Assembly (NCBI RefSeq): GCF_016801865.2
Contig: NC_068938.1
Location: 92,218,221 to 92,282,220, forward strand
From: Culex pipiens pallens
Lineage: Eukaryota; Arthropoda; Insecta; Diptera; Culicidae
Direction of reading: 5' to 3'
DNA length: 64,000 bases
The number at the start of each line of letters is the position of its first letter. Position 1 is the first letter of the stretch. The translations under genes were made by a program, and so were the position numbers. The notes below the pieces were generated by a model. That model did no database searches, was not told where the DNA came from, and saw nothing but the letters and a program-made list of their open reading frames with translations. Below are positions 44,622 to 56,341 of the stretch, in pieces.

Positions 44622-45250
44622 TTTTCCATCAGTGCTGTGCCTTAGAGGTTCAATCTTATTAAAATCACAGATCCCCAAAAAATGTTTTAAAGGAAATGAC
44701 ACAGAATAAAGTGCAGCTTTACTAAAAATTTATATTTATATTTATATTTTTGCTAATTTTACAGTTTTCTACGCTGGTAAAATTTTAACGTTTTAGAACT
44801 AATTTTCAAAAAAAAGTTTGGTGTTTTTTTCGAATTTGCTATATTCAATCATTTTAAACATTTAAAATTGTATCATTAAATAAATCATTAGTCATTAGTT
44901 TCATACAGTACCATCCCGTTTTTTTGGCAACACGACTTTTCAACACATCAAAATCAACTCGTCAAAATAACTAAGACTTACTTCATTTTTCTTCTAAATT
45001 GTTGATTTTCAAAACTACATACAATAAAGAACAAAAATTTACGTTGATTTTTTGCCAAAAAGAAATGTTTGAAAAATTCGTTGTGCCAAAACTGGATTGC
45101 ACTTAACAAAAAAAATCTTTTTAAATCTAAATCTTAAATTTTAATTTTTAAGAATTATAAAATTACTCTACAGATTACCCATAGAGCCATTTTAAATGAT
45201 CATTCAAAATGGGTCCGCGGGTCACAAAAAATCACCTCGCGGGCAAGATT

Positions 45251-45417
45251 ACCTATTGTTGAATTTATTAATATTTTTACACAAAAAGTGGAATCAACAC
45301 AATTTAAAAAAAACACTGCAATATTTTATCAAAACTTTTCATTACCATCGAAGAAAATCCATTTTTTTATTTCATTCTAAGACGATGATGAGATAAATAA
45401 CGACTCTGAAAAGTTTT
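45251..45417. other. AT-rich spacer
   Basis: Nothing recognised. Confidence 0.35.
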
Positions 45418-45810
45418 TTTGCAATTCCGTCGTGAAACTACTTACTTTTTCTGTCATTCTTGAACGACGAAATAGACTACTTTTCTGTACCAAAAATAAC
45501 AGAATCGAATAGCAACACATTTCAAAATAAATGCTGAAAAGTTCTACTTTTCAGCACTTGCTTCGAAAAGTAACACTTTTAATTTTTTTTTTGATTTAAA
45601 CGATTTATTGACAAAATACATGAAAATTTGACTTAAAATTTCACTCAATCACTGTTTTTTTGGAATTTCAAAAAATGTTGTACGGAACTCGTTGCAAAAC
45701 TTGATTTTTTGAGCACTCTCGGTGAACCTTGTTGGATAAATGTACGACTCGTGCTGAAAAAATCCTCTTTTTGCAACTTGTTGCATGAAATACTATTGTA
45801 GCTACTAGTA
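45418..45810 (+). repeat. Dispersed repeat, copy 1 (second copy 58740-59165)
   Basis: TTTGCAATTCCGTCGTGAAA through TTTTTGCAACTTGTTGCAT is shared at high identity with 58740-59165 in the same orientation, including GAACGACGAAATAG and AACTCGTTGCAAAACTTGAT. The copy at 58740 has an extra CAGCACTGAAATGGGTGCTG segment. The ends are weakly palindromic around TTGCAA. Class unknown. Confidence 0.8.
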
Positions 45811-46587
45811 TCAAAAAGTGAAAAAAGTATTACATGGTTTTGGGTTTCGAGTTGACCAAACACACGGAAGCAATACTGAAGCGGATTTGCTAAAAAATGT
45901 TCTACACTCGTTGTATTTATCCAATGAAGGCTCTTCCGAGTTCTGAAAAAATCATAAAATTCAAAAGTTGGCGCAAACTAATATTTAGGAATGATGAGAA
46001 TTCATTCGGATTTGCTCAAACAATATTGGAAATTGGATGCTAACGTACAGCTTCTGAGAAGAACAAATAGGAAAACTGATGTTTGCTGAGTGATTTTTTT
46101 TTTCGTGCAACAATATTTGTTATTTGATGACCGTGTTATTTGAAAGGTTCAAAGCTACACAGAAAAAATATGTATATTTACACACGAAATGTAATGTTGA
46201 AATGTGATATAAAGAGCAGAAAGTCATGGAAATTACTCCAATGTAAATCTAAAGCTAATGTAAATCATGAATCTAATGAAAGCGTTGAGTATGGAAACTC
46301 AAATATGATGAATTTCTAAATTCTACATCTTACTCATCGACCGTTCAATTCCAGTCCAGCGTGATTCCACTTGGCAGTCGACGAGAAAAGCTAGCCCTAC
46401 CTGTGAAATATCTATTCAAAACAAGAATTTTCTTTTGCTGCCCGCTTCAATAATTTTAAAATAGAACATAGGCCACACCCTTTTCCTACTGCGATCTAAG
46501 TCAAGCTTCTTATTCCCATTTGCCAATCAGAATTAGTTGATTTGAATTATTCCAACAAAACTAATATATATTTCTAATTAATCTATT
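45811..46587. other. AT-rich stretch, nothing recognised
   Basis: 46157-46175 resembles a TACACAGAAAAAAT-type MITE end. No partner was seen. Confidence 0.35.
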
Positions 46588-46637
46588 GTAAATTTCCAAT
46601 GAATCTAATGTAAATTTTCAATGAATCTAATGTAAAT
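46588..46637 (+). repeat. Short tandem repeat, 23-base unit
   Basis: AATGAATCTAATGTAAATTT occurs twice in tandem, with looser copies (AATCTAATGTAAAT-like) back to about 46240. Confidence 0.6.
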
Positions 46638-46645
46638 AAACATCA

Positions 46646-48585
46646 TTTATCATGAGGGATGGAATAATCGCAAAAAAATCAATTTCGCTTGCGAACTTTC
46701 TTCACCCGCGAAAGAGAGAGGAGGCAAATCACAGAAAAGAAAATCGCTCCCGAACTTCTCCAAGAAAATCAATCTGCTGATGATTTTTTGTGAATTTCCG
46801 TGTCAGCACCACTTAAAAATATTTATTCCACTTTGTTTACACACATTGACGTTACACTTGCAAGTAGAGCGTCCAATTTCCCGGGGTTACAAACTTCCCG
46901 GGAAACTGAAAATTTTCAGCCAATTTCCCGGGAAATCCCGGGAATTCCCGGGAAATTTTAAATTTATTAAAAATTGCTACGATCTTGGTTTTAATTAAAA
47001 TTATGCAACAAAATTGTATAGGACATCAATATTAATGGTTTAAATAAGTATGAAGATCAGTTAACAGCTTGACTAAATGTAAAAAATCATTCAACTACAA
47101 GAGAATGTATTTTGGTATATTTTGATGCGAAATTTTAAACTTGCCTCTGTGACCAGTTTATTGAAATATGATGATGATGATGATGGTCCCACCTCTTACC
47201 CCTACAAAGGTTTGAACTGGACGAGTTATCGTTTTGATAATATGGGTTAACATTAAAATCAGTTATGAAAAAACGAGCTGATTTTCTAAGCAAATATAAA
47301 TTAGCCTTTCAATTAACTCTGTCATTACAGTTTACTTTCGTAGATTACTAGTTGGTAGGCCTGTAACTGTATCAGCTTCAAGGAATCGCATTTGGTACTA
47401 ACTACTGTTCGGAACACATATAGTTTTACTTGTATCTATCTGAACTGGGTTGCTACTAAGTGCCAAGCTTACAGCGACATTGCCCGAAATCGCACCCTAC
47501 TGTTTTACCTGACAGAGTGTACGTAACGAGTTTTGCCTGAAGACTTGAGAAAAAAAAAACATGCAGAAATTATGTTTTTCATGACAAATACTGGTTTCAG
47601 CTCTTGAACAAATGATAAAGCTTTTTAGTGTTGATTTAACTCCAAACAACCCAATGTTTTCAAATACTTGAAGCAAGCTTTGAATATTTTTTGCATTTTT
47701 GAGAACAAACAATAGAAAGTAATTTTTAATGATTTTTTTTTTTGTATTATTATGCAACATGATTTAAATTATACGATAAATTAACATCATTCCACAAAAA
47801 GTCTTCTATTTTTTTCACATTTAACCCTTTATTACCTGTAGTTGCACCAGTGCTCCATAATTCTTTTACTTCAAATTGTAATTTCTTTAGTACTAGGTAT
47901 TCAACCAATTGAATTAATTCTTTTTGCACAAATTAGATTTTCATCTAATTTGATCATGGTAAACAAAAACGTAAAAAAATCTCAATTTCAATTTGGAGGT
48001 AAGGAGTAAATATCGTTTTGATGAAATAACATCAATCTGTTAAATGTTTACCTAATTGTAATAATTTAATACTCATTAAGCAAGATCTATTCCCAGTTGT
48101 TTCAAAAATTAATATTATCGGAAATAATTCTGATATCATAATTTCTGATAATCAGATTAATTATATATAAACCAAACAATACATTTAATTTAACAAAATC
48201 TTGTTGAGTTTGTTCATTTCTTATTTTTTCAAAGCATTTTCAAAAAATAGTTCAAAAAATATAAGAAAAACTTCCGCTTGAATTTCGGGAATTCCCGGGA
48301 AATTTACAAATTTCCCGGGAAACGGGAAATATTTTTTTTTCGGGAAATCCCGGGAATTCCCGGGATTTTTTTTCCCGGGACGGGAAATTGGACGCTCTAC
48401 TTGCAAGTGTAGTAGTGAAAAAGATATTCCGCCGAATAATCAAGATGATGATTTTTTTGGATTCCTTTTGCCGATCTTTCGTGTGCGAGAGAGAAGAGCC
48501 ATACTTCCTTCGGATTTTTTCTCTTGATGAACGTCCAATGATTTTCTTTTGATGATGATTATTCCATCGCTGATCATGATACATT
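46646..48585. mobile_element. Older inverted-repeat element split by a hAT insertion
   Basis: ATCATGAGGGATGGAATAAT at 46650 is mirrored by ATTATTCCATCGCTGATCAT at 48559. Removing the hAT element and one duplication leaves about 400 bases of partly palindromic DNA. Outer limits are approximate because the flanks themselves are ATCATGA-rich. Confidence 0.5.
46865..48399. mobile_element. Non-autonomous hAT-type element, 1535 bp
   Basis: Left terminus TAGAGCGTCCAATTTCCCG and right terminus CGGGAAATTGGACGCTCTA are inverted repeats. CTTGCAAG is duplicated exactly outside (46857-46864, 48400-48407), the 8-bp signature of hAT transposition. Subterminal CCCGGGAATTCCCGGG palindromes occur near both ends. 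The interior has only frames below 90 codons, so it needs a transposase from elsewhere. Its right end is nearly identical to the solo end at 28657. Confidence 0.9.
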
Positions 48586-50530
48586 TTGTTACATGATAAA
48601 TAATATAAATTTACAGGAATATTTCGTTCTGATTACAGAGCAGAATATAGTAACAATTTCAGGGTTGGCTTGTTCTTGGAAAACTTGTTCCAAGAAAAAG
48701 CCTCTAAGCCAAAAGCTCGAGACTTTGAGACACTCGGTTGATTTTCCTACCATCTTTAGATTTTTTGCGTCATGCTGTGTAATCATTAGTCAGGCCCACA
48801 AGAATTAAACAAATCCCCAAGAAGCAAATCTATCAAACGAGAAATTAGTCAACCCACATTTTCCCTTCAGGACACACTACGTCGTATTAAATTATGCTCG
48901 TCCCCTTCGACCGTAACGAAGGTTGACCGTCCTTCCCCGGCGTCCTGACTTCCGTCCTGAAAAATGTGTCCTCTCGTCCTTGTGCGCCATTAAGTTGTTT
49001 TTGTCTTCCGCACTCCCGGCAATTGTGATTAATATTCAGCCAGTATGACGGCAGATGGCAAGAAGGAAAAAAAGTCCGGTAGATCTCGCATCTTTCTACT
49101 CGATTCCGGCCAACCTTGCCCTAAATAATTAAACAAAAACGATTATGGTCAACCGTTGCGAAGAAAAAGCATTTCTCCACACTCAGCAAGTCTTTTTCGA
49201 TTGTGCCATCATATCTGGTGTGTGTGCCCGTCCTAGGTCGAAAATAGGGGCTAAATGGGGAGCCCAATTTAGGAGCAGGACCCCATTTTGGAACCTAATC
49301 AAATAAAAAATGATTAGCCAACATGAATCGAAATTATTGAACTTTTAAACTAAGCCCTTGTGATATGAGATACCCCAAGAATAGATCCACCTCCCCTAAA
49401 GTGGCGCCGGAAAGTTATTATGAAATGGAAATAAATTTTCGGCCATTTGTCACGTTTTGTAATTACTCTCTCACTCTCTCTCCCCCACTCTAGCACAAGT
49501 TTTTGCACCAGCACTGAATGGACTGAATGGGCCCCCAAAGTTGGCCACGCCGTTCGAAAATGGCCGGAAGGACACTGCACTTAAATCTCCCCACCCATTC
49601 TCCACCTCCTACTTTCCACGAATCTGGCAACCGTTTCCATTTTCCGGCCCTCACCAATGGCTACTCAATCAAAAGCATATTATCTTATCAGATGGAAAAG
49701 TTCCGTGAAATTTCGGAGAACCTTCTAAGTTTTGCTCCATTCAAAATTTCGTACTCTCTATAGAGAATTCCAAGAGAACCTAATTGGTACGTTCTTTTCA
49801 AAGCCTACCGAGATTCGAAAAGGATTCAAATTTCAAGTCCACATCATGCCGATAATTCTACCAGACTATTCACGCAGGCTCGACCACAAACAAAGTCATT
49901 CATTCGGGTTTTAGCAACGAGCAAAAAAAAACAGACGTTCCACTCTCTACCACTTCCTGACTTCATATTTTATGTGGGTGGGCGGGCAGCAAAAAAACGT
50001 CGTTTTGGGATCGACTAATTGCCAGCAAAGCAGATTAACAGTCAACTTGAGTGATTTAGTGAGCCATGGAGTTTGATTTCATTATGAGCAGATTTAGATT
50101 ATGGAATTTTGAGAATGAGTGATGGATATAAATATCTTTCATTGAGGCAAGGGTGTTTGTTAGGGTGGTTCAACTTTAACTTTTCACTTTCCATTACAGG
50201 TTTTGATTGTATGGGCGTAATGAACATAAATCCCAAAAAAGAACTTTCGGACGATTTTTCTTTGCCACTTTTTTTTAAATTGTATTCTCATTTCTTGCTT
50301 TGTTGTTAAAATCGCCGTTTTCAAGTTTCTTATTCGACAAGATTTCAAAAGATTGTAATTTTCTAAAAAAAATTAAATATTAAAAACTTTGATTTTTTTT
50401 TTCTGGAAAGCTAAAATGTAAATAGCAAATTTTCTGTTTTAAACATAAAACTATTGAGAAATTTTATGTTTTTTTTCAGTAAATTATATTTTCTAAAATT
50501 TTAAATGGTTTAAAAGAATTAATTAGAAAA
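48586..50530. other. No recognised gene
   Basis: 48850-49960 is of mixed composition and may be low-copy. Frames of 60 to 78 codons have no known motifs. The rest is AT-rich. Confidence 0.35.
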
Positions 50531-50532
50531 TA

Positions 50533-50892
50533 CAGTCCAGACTTGATTATCCGAAGGCCTTGAAAAAAATCACTTCGGATAAACGAATCTTAAAAAAAAT
50601 CCTTGTCTGATTTTAGATTGTTGAGCCTAAGTATGACTAAACAACGCTAAAGTTATTTAGATTTTTTTAATCAGAGATGGCGATCAAAATGGCGGTAATT
50701 AAAATATATGTAAATAATAGGATATCAACTCTTTAAATTTGGCTAAAATTGGGTCACAGGACTCTAACTATATGCAAAATATAAGAAAAAAAAATACAAA
50801 AAAATGTCTGATCATGATACGAAGTCCCATACAAACCTTCGGTTAATTGAAACTTCATAAAATCGAGCCTTCAAATAATCGAGTCTGGACTT
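50533..50892. mobile_element. pogo/Tigger-like MITE
   Basis: Left end CAGTCCAGACTTGATTATCC after TA, right end GATAATC-like ..AATCGAGTCTGGACTT, an imperfect inverse. The last bases have changed, so the right TA is lost. CAG-type ends with ATTATCCGAAG are common in pogo-like MITEs. The interior has no frame. Confidence 0.7.
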
Positions 50893-51912
50893 GATTCAAC
50901 TTGACCTTTTTAAAAAATATGTGTTTTTGCAATAACATTGAACAACAATATTGAACACAAAAAGTATATTTTTCAATGTTAAACATCAAACAAATATTTC
51001 ACAAGATGACGATATCAAATTTTTTGAAGTGCAAACGATCAATTAAATTAATTTCATCAGCGCTCGGAATACATTTTTCAGTGTGTTTTTAGAAGGGCCA
51101 ATTACTTTCAAATGAGTGCACTTTATGAAAAAAATGATAAAGCAATTTTAATATTTTTCGACAGAAAAATCCCAATTAAACCATATTCACGCACGTTATA
51201 ACACAAAATTAAAGAGAAAATTAAAGTGTGTTTTTGTCACCCATCAATAAATCATAATTTGCTGTAAAACAACCATCAAACGGCAACATAAATATCGGGA
51301 AACAAACTTCCTACACCACCGGAATAATTTTATTACTCTTTTATAACGCTCGCGCTCAAACATTTTAATTTACAACAAGCCGCCCCGCACGGTAAACCAC
51401 AGGCCGCATCAGGAACCCAAGCACTTAGGATGGTTCTTCAATGGTTAATTAAATCATCAGTCGTCGTCGTCGTCGAGCATTGGAACGTGAATTTTATGAC
51501 GTAGTTTTCACTTTGAGGAAAGAGTTTTCAAAGATACATTAGAGACACAGAAAGAGAGAGAGAGAAACCATTAAAAAAACTCTCCACTTTTCCGACTGTC
51601 ATAAATGTATGTTCTGTTCGGTGTGGTGTGTTATTTATGGGCTGTTCAGCGTTCTGCTACGTTCTGGCCTGGTACCTTCATCTCTCCCCAGCAGTAGCAG
51701 CTTCTTCACTTCCTTCATCATCTGCGGAAACTTTGGAACGCGCATAGCTAATTCCTGTAAAACATACTCATTTGAGCAAATGCACGATAACAGGCGGTGC
51801 CGGCATCAGCTCAACTCCATGTTTAGCAGTGCTGAAAGTTGAAAGTAGAATTGCTCGAAAATAAATATTTGAAAAAAATCTAGATTCAAGTAATTTTTGT
51901 TAATTTACAGAG
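50893..51912. other. No recognised gene
   Basis: Contains a short (TCG)n tract at 51460-51475 and a GAGA tract at 51550-51566. The frame at 51609-51842 (77 codons) is not recognisable. Confidence 0.35.
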
Positions 51913-51936
51913 ATACTGCCGGGACCTGTGGTGTAG
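51913..51936 (+). repeat. SINE head fragment (A box only)
   Basis: GCCGGGACCTGTGGTGTAGT matches the first 20 bases of the SINE at 44206-44225. The rest is missing. Confidence 0.5.
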
Positions 51937-52379
51937 TTGCATATATTCACTGTTTGGCCCTTTTTAAATGTAAGTCCTGATTTAAAAATTTTCAAAATAT
52001 TTTTTTTCGAAAAGATCGGAAAATTTCACGAATGTTTTATATTTTAACATTGAAAATCCGACCATTAGTTGCTGAGATATAGTCATTAGAAAATGGTGGG
52101 TTGTTTTGGTGAGATTTAGAAAACTTCAATTTTCGTTTTTCTTTTTCTTAAAGCGGCTCTATCTCAGCAACCCGATGTCCAATCTTCAATGTCTCTTAGA
52201 CAATTTTATAGCAAATTTTCTAAACTTTTCAAAAAAAATATTTTTAGAAGTGGTCACTCATGGTCACTATTTTAAAAAATTGAAAAACTGCAAATATTTC
52301 GATAAAATCAAACTTTCGGTGGCTATATCTTGAAAACGGAGCCCTTTATCAAAAAATTTGTAAAGTACTTTTCGATTGC
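51937..52379. other. AT-rich repeat-like DNA
   Basis: Words such as GGCTATATCTTGAAAACGGA suggest continuation of the next repeat, but no second copy is present here to define limits. Confidence 0.35.
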
Positions 52380-52930
52380 AAATTCAATTTTGCATAAAAA
52401 AATAATGTCAAACTTGTTTTTGCATGAAACTTCGATTTTTTCCAAAAATCACTGTTTTATCAAAAAATCATAACTCGGCGGCAGATTTTTTGACCATGTT
52501 TCTCTATAGCTCAAAAGTTGCGGATTTTTGTCCCCTAAAACATATCACAAAATCTCGAAAATCAAAAAATACGTATTTTGGGAATTTGAGTTTTAGTGAA
52601 AAAAAATTTGATTAAAAATGCAAATTTTTTTTCCGTGTACCTATTTTTTTCTCAAAAGTCCTCAACAATACCTACAACTTTGCCGAAGACACCAAATTGA
52701 TCAGAAAATTCACTCAAAAGTTACAGCTGTTTGAATATTTACAAACCATTTTTGTATGGTCAGCTGCCAAAATTGTACGGAGACTTGTATGGGTGAACCA
52801 ATGACGCAAAATAGCTTATTTGGTCATAGAGAAGGCCCCCACAAAGTTTGAGTCAAATAAAAAAATACAAAAAATAAAAATGGTCGAAATCGGCCGATTT
52901 CGTAGAGAGTTGCTCATTTTTGTTTTATTT
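52380..52930 (+). repeat. Dispersed repeat, inverted partner of 62785-63320
   Basis: About 550 bases shared in opposite orientation with 62785-63320, including AAAAATACGTATTTTGGGAA, CGAAATCGGCCGATTTCGTA and CCAATGACGCAAAATAGC. Both copies encode a similar peptide (SAADFLTMFLY.SKV) on the same strand of the repeat. Partial copies occur at 18950-18990, 31340 and 32700. Class unknown. Confidence 0.8.
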
Positions 52931-53054
52931 CTAAATTTCAGCACACAAGAATCTACATCTACAACATCTGCATTTCTATCTAAGGCATTTTGTGTTTTTT
53001 TTTCAGTTTTAGATGAACTTGAAACAACACAATCAGAATCCTGAAGGAACCTGA

Positions 53055-53156
53055 ACGGGTATTCTGCTTGGGCGGATGAAATTTGTATGAAAGGCGAATC
53101 GAGGGCGGGCCAAGGCGGTTTGGCTTTTCGGGCGGATGAATTTTATATGGGAAGCG
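53055..53156 (+). repeat. GC-rich repeat, part 1 (split by a hAT element)
   Basis: GGGCGGATGAA..TATG..GGCG..TCGAGGGCG units occur here twice and continue after the insertion at 54110-54145. The intact form is seen at 54850-54920 (GGCGTATCGAGGGCGACCCG). Confidence 0.75.
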
Positions 53157-54101
53157 TAGTGCGTCCATCCCGGGAATTCCCGGGACAAAAATCCCGGGAA
53201 TTTTCCAAAACCGGGAATTCCCGAATCCCGGGATTTTTAGTATTTTGTCCCGGAAATTCTCGAAATCAAATTTTTGTCTGGAAATTCAGGTTTTGTTGTG
53301 GAATAATATATATTAACAACAATAAAAAAAAAATAAAAATAAAATATTAAGCATATATCCAGTTTTTTTTGGAAAAGATCCTATAAGCCTGTTTTTATAT
53401 GTTTATAGGACCTATTTAAACTAGATATCAGCATTGATTTGACTTTTAAAAGAAATTTGTAAAAAAAATACTGATCCGTAAATTGCCTAATGTTTTAATT
53501 ATTTTTAATAAATTTTATTTATTTTTGATAAGACTACGTATATTCATGATTTTAATTTTTTTTAATTATCATTTAAAATTATTTTTTATGAAACATTTTG
53601 ACAAATCAAGACGAATGTATCGAATTGAGACAGCTGTTTTGGTCATTTTTTTTGCATAATGTTTTTATTTTTTATTGATTTCGGTTAAAACAGGAACAGA
53701 ACATAACAAAACAAAAAATTGCTCAAGTTAGTCAAGTTTTTCCCTAGTTGGCGGTAATGACCTTGAGATAATTTGTAAACTTTTTTATATAAAACATGAA
53801 TGTCAAAACTTATCTAAAATTTAACTGGTATAATTTTATTAATTGTTTTTTTATTTGATATTTTACACATTTAAAAAGATTTTTTTTCATGTCCTTGGTT
53901 AGATTGAATTGTAGATTACCACCAATGAAAAGTATTGAGCTAATTCTATGATTTTAAGCTTGAAAAACATGCTAATATAATGAAAACATAGATTTTATTA
54001 CTGTTTTAAAAATTTCCCGGGATCCCGGGAATTCCCGGGATTTCAAAAATATTATTCCCGTTTCCCGGGAAATTTAAAACCCGGGAAAATTGGACGCCCT
54101 A
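53157..54101. mobile_element. Non-autonomous hAT-type element, 945 bp
   Basis: Left end TAGTGCGTCCATCCCGGG and right end, inverted, TAGGGCGTCCAATTTTCCCG. GGGAAGCG is duplicated exactly outside (53149-53156, 54102-54109). Comparison with the undisturbed repeat (TATGGGAGGCGTATCGAGGG at 54879) confirms the empty site. Subterminal CCCGGGAATTCCCGGG palindromes are dense. No transposase frame. Confidence 0.9.
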
Positions 54102-54760
54102 GGGAAGCGTATCGAGGGCGAACCGCTGGTGGACCAACCCTGGGTGATGAATAGAGAGAATGCGTAACGTGATTTTCGAATGATCCCACTTTGTTTACAT
54201 CTACAAAGTAGGAAGCTGTTCAAGCACAAGCATGACTTTTTTCTAACTGGTAAATGAGCTGTATTCTAATCAGTAGTATGTGTTTTATTTTGTCTAGTTT
54301 TTGTATGTTTTTGCTGGAAATTTGGGTGAGTTTTAAAGTTTCGTTCGGTTCGAAGATTTTTTTTTACGGGTGACAAAGGACTGCGGCGAGAGAATCATTC
54401 TGCAAAGTCGTGAATAAATTCCCTGGCTGATTTTGGAATCCTGCAGCTCTTCCTGGTCCAGCGTAAAAACTTCGCTAATTCTAGCGAAGCTTATCCAATA
54501 AACAAAGAAGATTTTCACTAAACCAACAAGTTTTCAAATGAAATCAAACAATAAAGACAGCTTCTGGATGGATGCAACCGCATCGACTCCATAAACTACT
54601 TCCAATTATTAAAAAAATGACGATCTCGCCTTCAACTTTCAAACCACACATTTCTCATTCTTGCAAAAAAAAAATCTAAATTTGTAATGATCGATAACAA
54701 TACTCTCTATATTTGGCGAACAGTAAATTGGTTCCACTTTGACATTTCAAAATTGAGGCC
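54102..54760. other. Repeat remainder then unrecognised DNA
   Basis: 54110-54150 continues the GC-rich repeat; the rest is AT-rich with a 61-codon minus frame of no recognisable content. Confidence 0.4.
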
Positions 54761-54779
54761 GTTTTGCGAACCACTATTC

Positions 54780-55165
54780 AGCACCCAGGACCAACCTACA
54801 GGGGCGGCCGAACCGTATATGAGAGGCGCATCAAGGGCAAGCCAAGGCGGTTGGGGCTTTTTAGGCGGATGAACTTTCTATGGGAGGCGTATCGAGGGCG
54901 ACCCGCTGGCGGACCATCCTATAGGGCGGTTGAACCATACAAAACGGCGTATGTGGGGCGGATGAACGGCGGGTGAAACATTTCAAGGCAAACCTGGGCG
55001 ACCCCGGGCGGGTCGCTGGCGGACCAAAAAAAAACTGATCGTGCGCCAAATTGTTGCAAATTTTATCCGCCTGCGGGTCGCCCGTGGTCCGCCAAATCAA
55101 ACGCCGGCGGATCGCCAGAGCGGTTTGGCGGTCCGCCAGCGAACCGCCGGCGGGCTGCCCAGTCA
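54780..55165 (+). repeat. GC-rich repeat, part 2
   Basis: Repeating GGGCGG/GGCGGA, GCTGGCGGACCA and TATCGAGGGCGACCCGCTGG words in direct and inverted sense (GGTCCGCCAGCGAACCGCC at 55130). The partial palindromy suggests a mobile unit, but its ends are not defined. GC is far above the neighbours. Confidence 0.65.
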
Positions 55166-56341
55166 ATGTGGGAGGGAGTGACGGACGCCTGTCGTGAAAC
55201 CATCAACTTCAATCGTATTGCCTCGTTTGGAGCTGATGGGAATCAACCACATACGACTGCTTCAAATAAATAAAAATTGTAACGCAAAAAGTGTATAATC
55301 AGTTCGTTCAAATTTGCAAAAAATATCATAAATTTGTGAACATCACCACATTTTCACTTACTCTCTCATAAACACCATCTTCCTTTTCCCTCAGCTGTAA
55401 TCTTCCTTCCACCAATTCCCCATACACACGGAAAACTAGAGGAAACCCCGGCAAACTCTCGACCCAAACTCCCTTCTACGCCGAACATGAGACACGTGAT
55501 AAATTTAAAAACAAAGTATAAATAAAATATAAAAACTTTTGACATATGGTGTCGTCGGAAAATTAAGCGAATATGTATGTTTTCACTTGCGTGGTGTTTC
55601 CCCCCCCCCCTTCTTCCACCCTCCTCTAGTTTTCCCGAAACATGCATCCCCCCCTTCCTCATCCGGAACAACCCGATTTTCCTCTCTGCATCTATTTCTG
55701 TCTCGTTTTCCCCCACACGGTCGCGCGTGTTTCGGCGTCCTCACTTTTATGTCGCGGGGGCAATAAAATTAGCATACATAAATTTATTTCCGTACCTTCA
55801 ACTTTTTTCCCACCATTTTTTTCTCCCATTTTTTCTCCTCTTCGCCTAGGGAAAAGAGAAAACTTCCGCTCTTCTCCCCCTCTTTCCCCCGCACGCATTG
55901 GCCGCCCAATAACCCGCCCTCGGGTTAGGCTAATTTTCATGAATTTTCATCACTTTTTGATTTGATTCTCGCCCGTCGCAAGGCGGCTGTTGCGCCACGT
56001 GACGCATCGGGTTGGGTGATGGGAGGGGGAAAGATAGGGAGGGGTTGAACACTTTTTCCGATGTTTTTTGGTGTGAACGATGGATCACTTCCCGGAAATT
56101 GATATTGTTTTTACGACAGTTGGTGCGACTGGTCACAGCGCGAAAAGTGGGGGGAAGAAACTGGGTTGATCCTGTTGCCGCAGTCAACATGGGTGGCATT
56201 AACGGGGGAATAAAAATCGAGTCAATAAATTTTAATTTTCTGCGCTCCTTGTTGGTCGCAACTGTGGGACATGGGCAATAGGAAGAATTAATCAAACAAT
56301 TTGCAAAAAAAATAGTACAAATAAACATAATGAACGTGTTA
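55166..56341. other. Probably low-copy stretch, no gene recognised
   Basis: 55560-55960 is strongly pyrimidine-rich on plus, giving several overlapping frames (107 codons plus; 116 codons minus from 55366). 55930-56355 has a 141-codon minus frame. None has a recognisable domain. Confidence 0.35.

Larger units (their letters stand above)
43983..45250. mobile_element. Degenerate hAT-like element hosting a SINE
   Basis: The left part GGCCAAAGATGCCCAAAGTT with GGCGGGCCAAA resembles a hAT terminus. The right part 45190-45250 (CATTCAAAATGGGTCCGCGG) is the inverse of the subterminal DNA at 37835-37870. The pair may bound one old element of about 1.27 kb that received the SINE at 44202. No clear duplication remains. 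Confidence 0.4.

Noticed and set aside
55560..55960. Coding exon in the pyrimidine-rich tract
   Set aside because: Frames are opened by compositional skew and the peptides are Pro/Ser/Phe low complexity.
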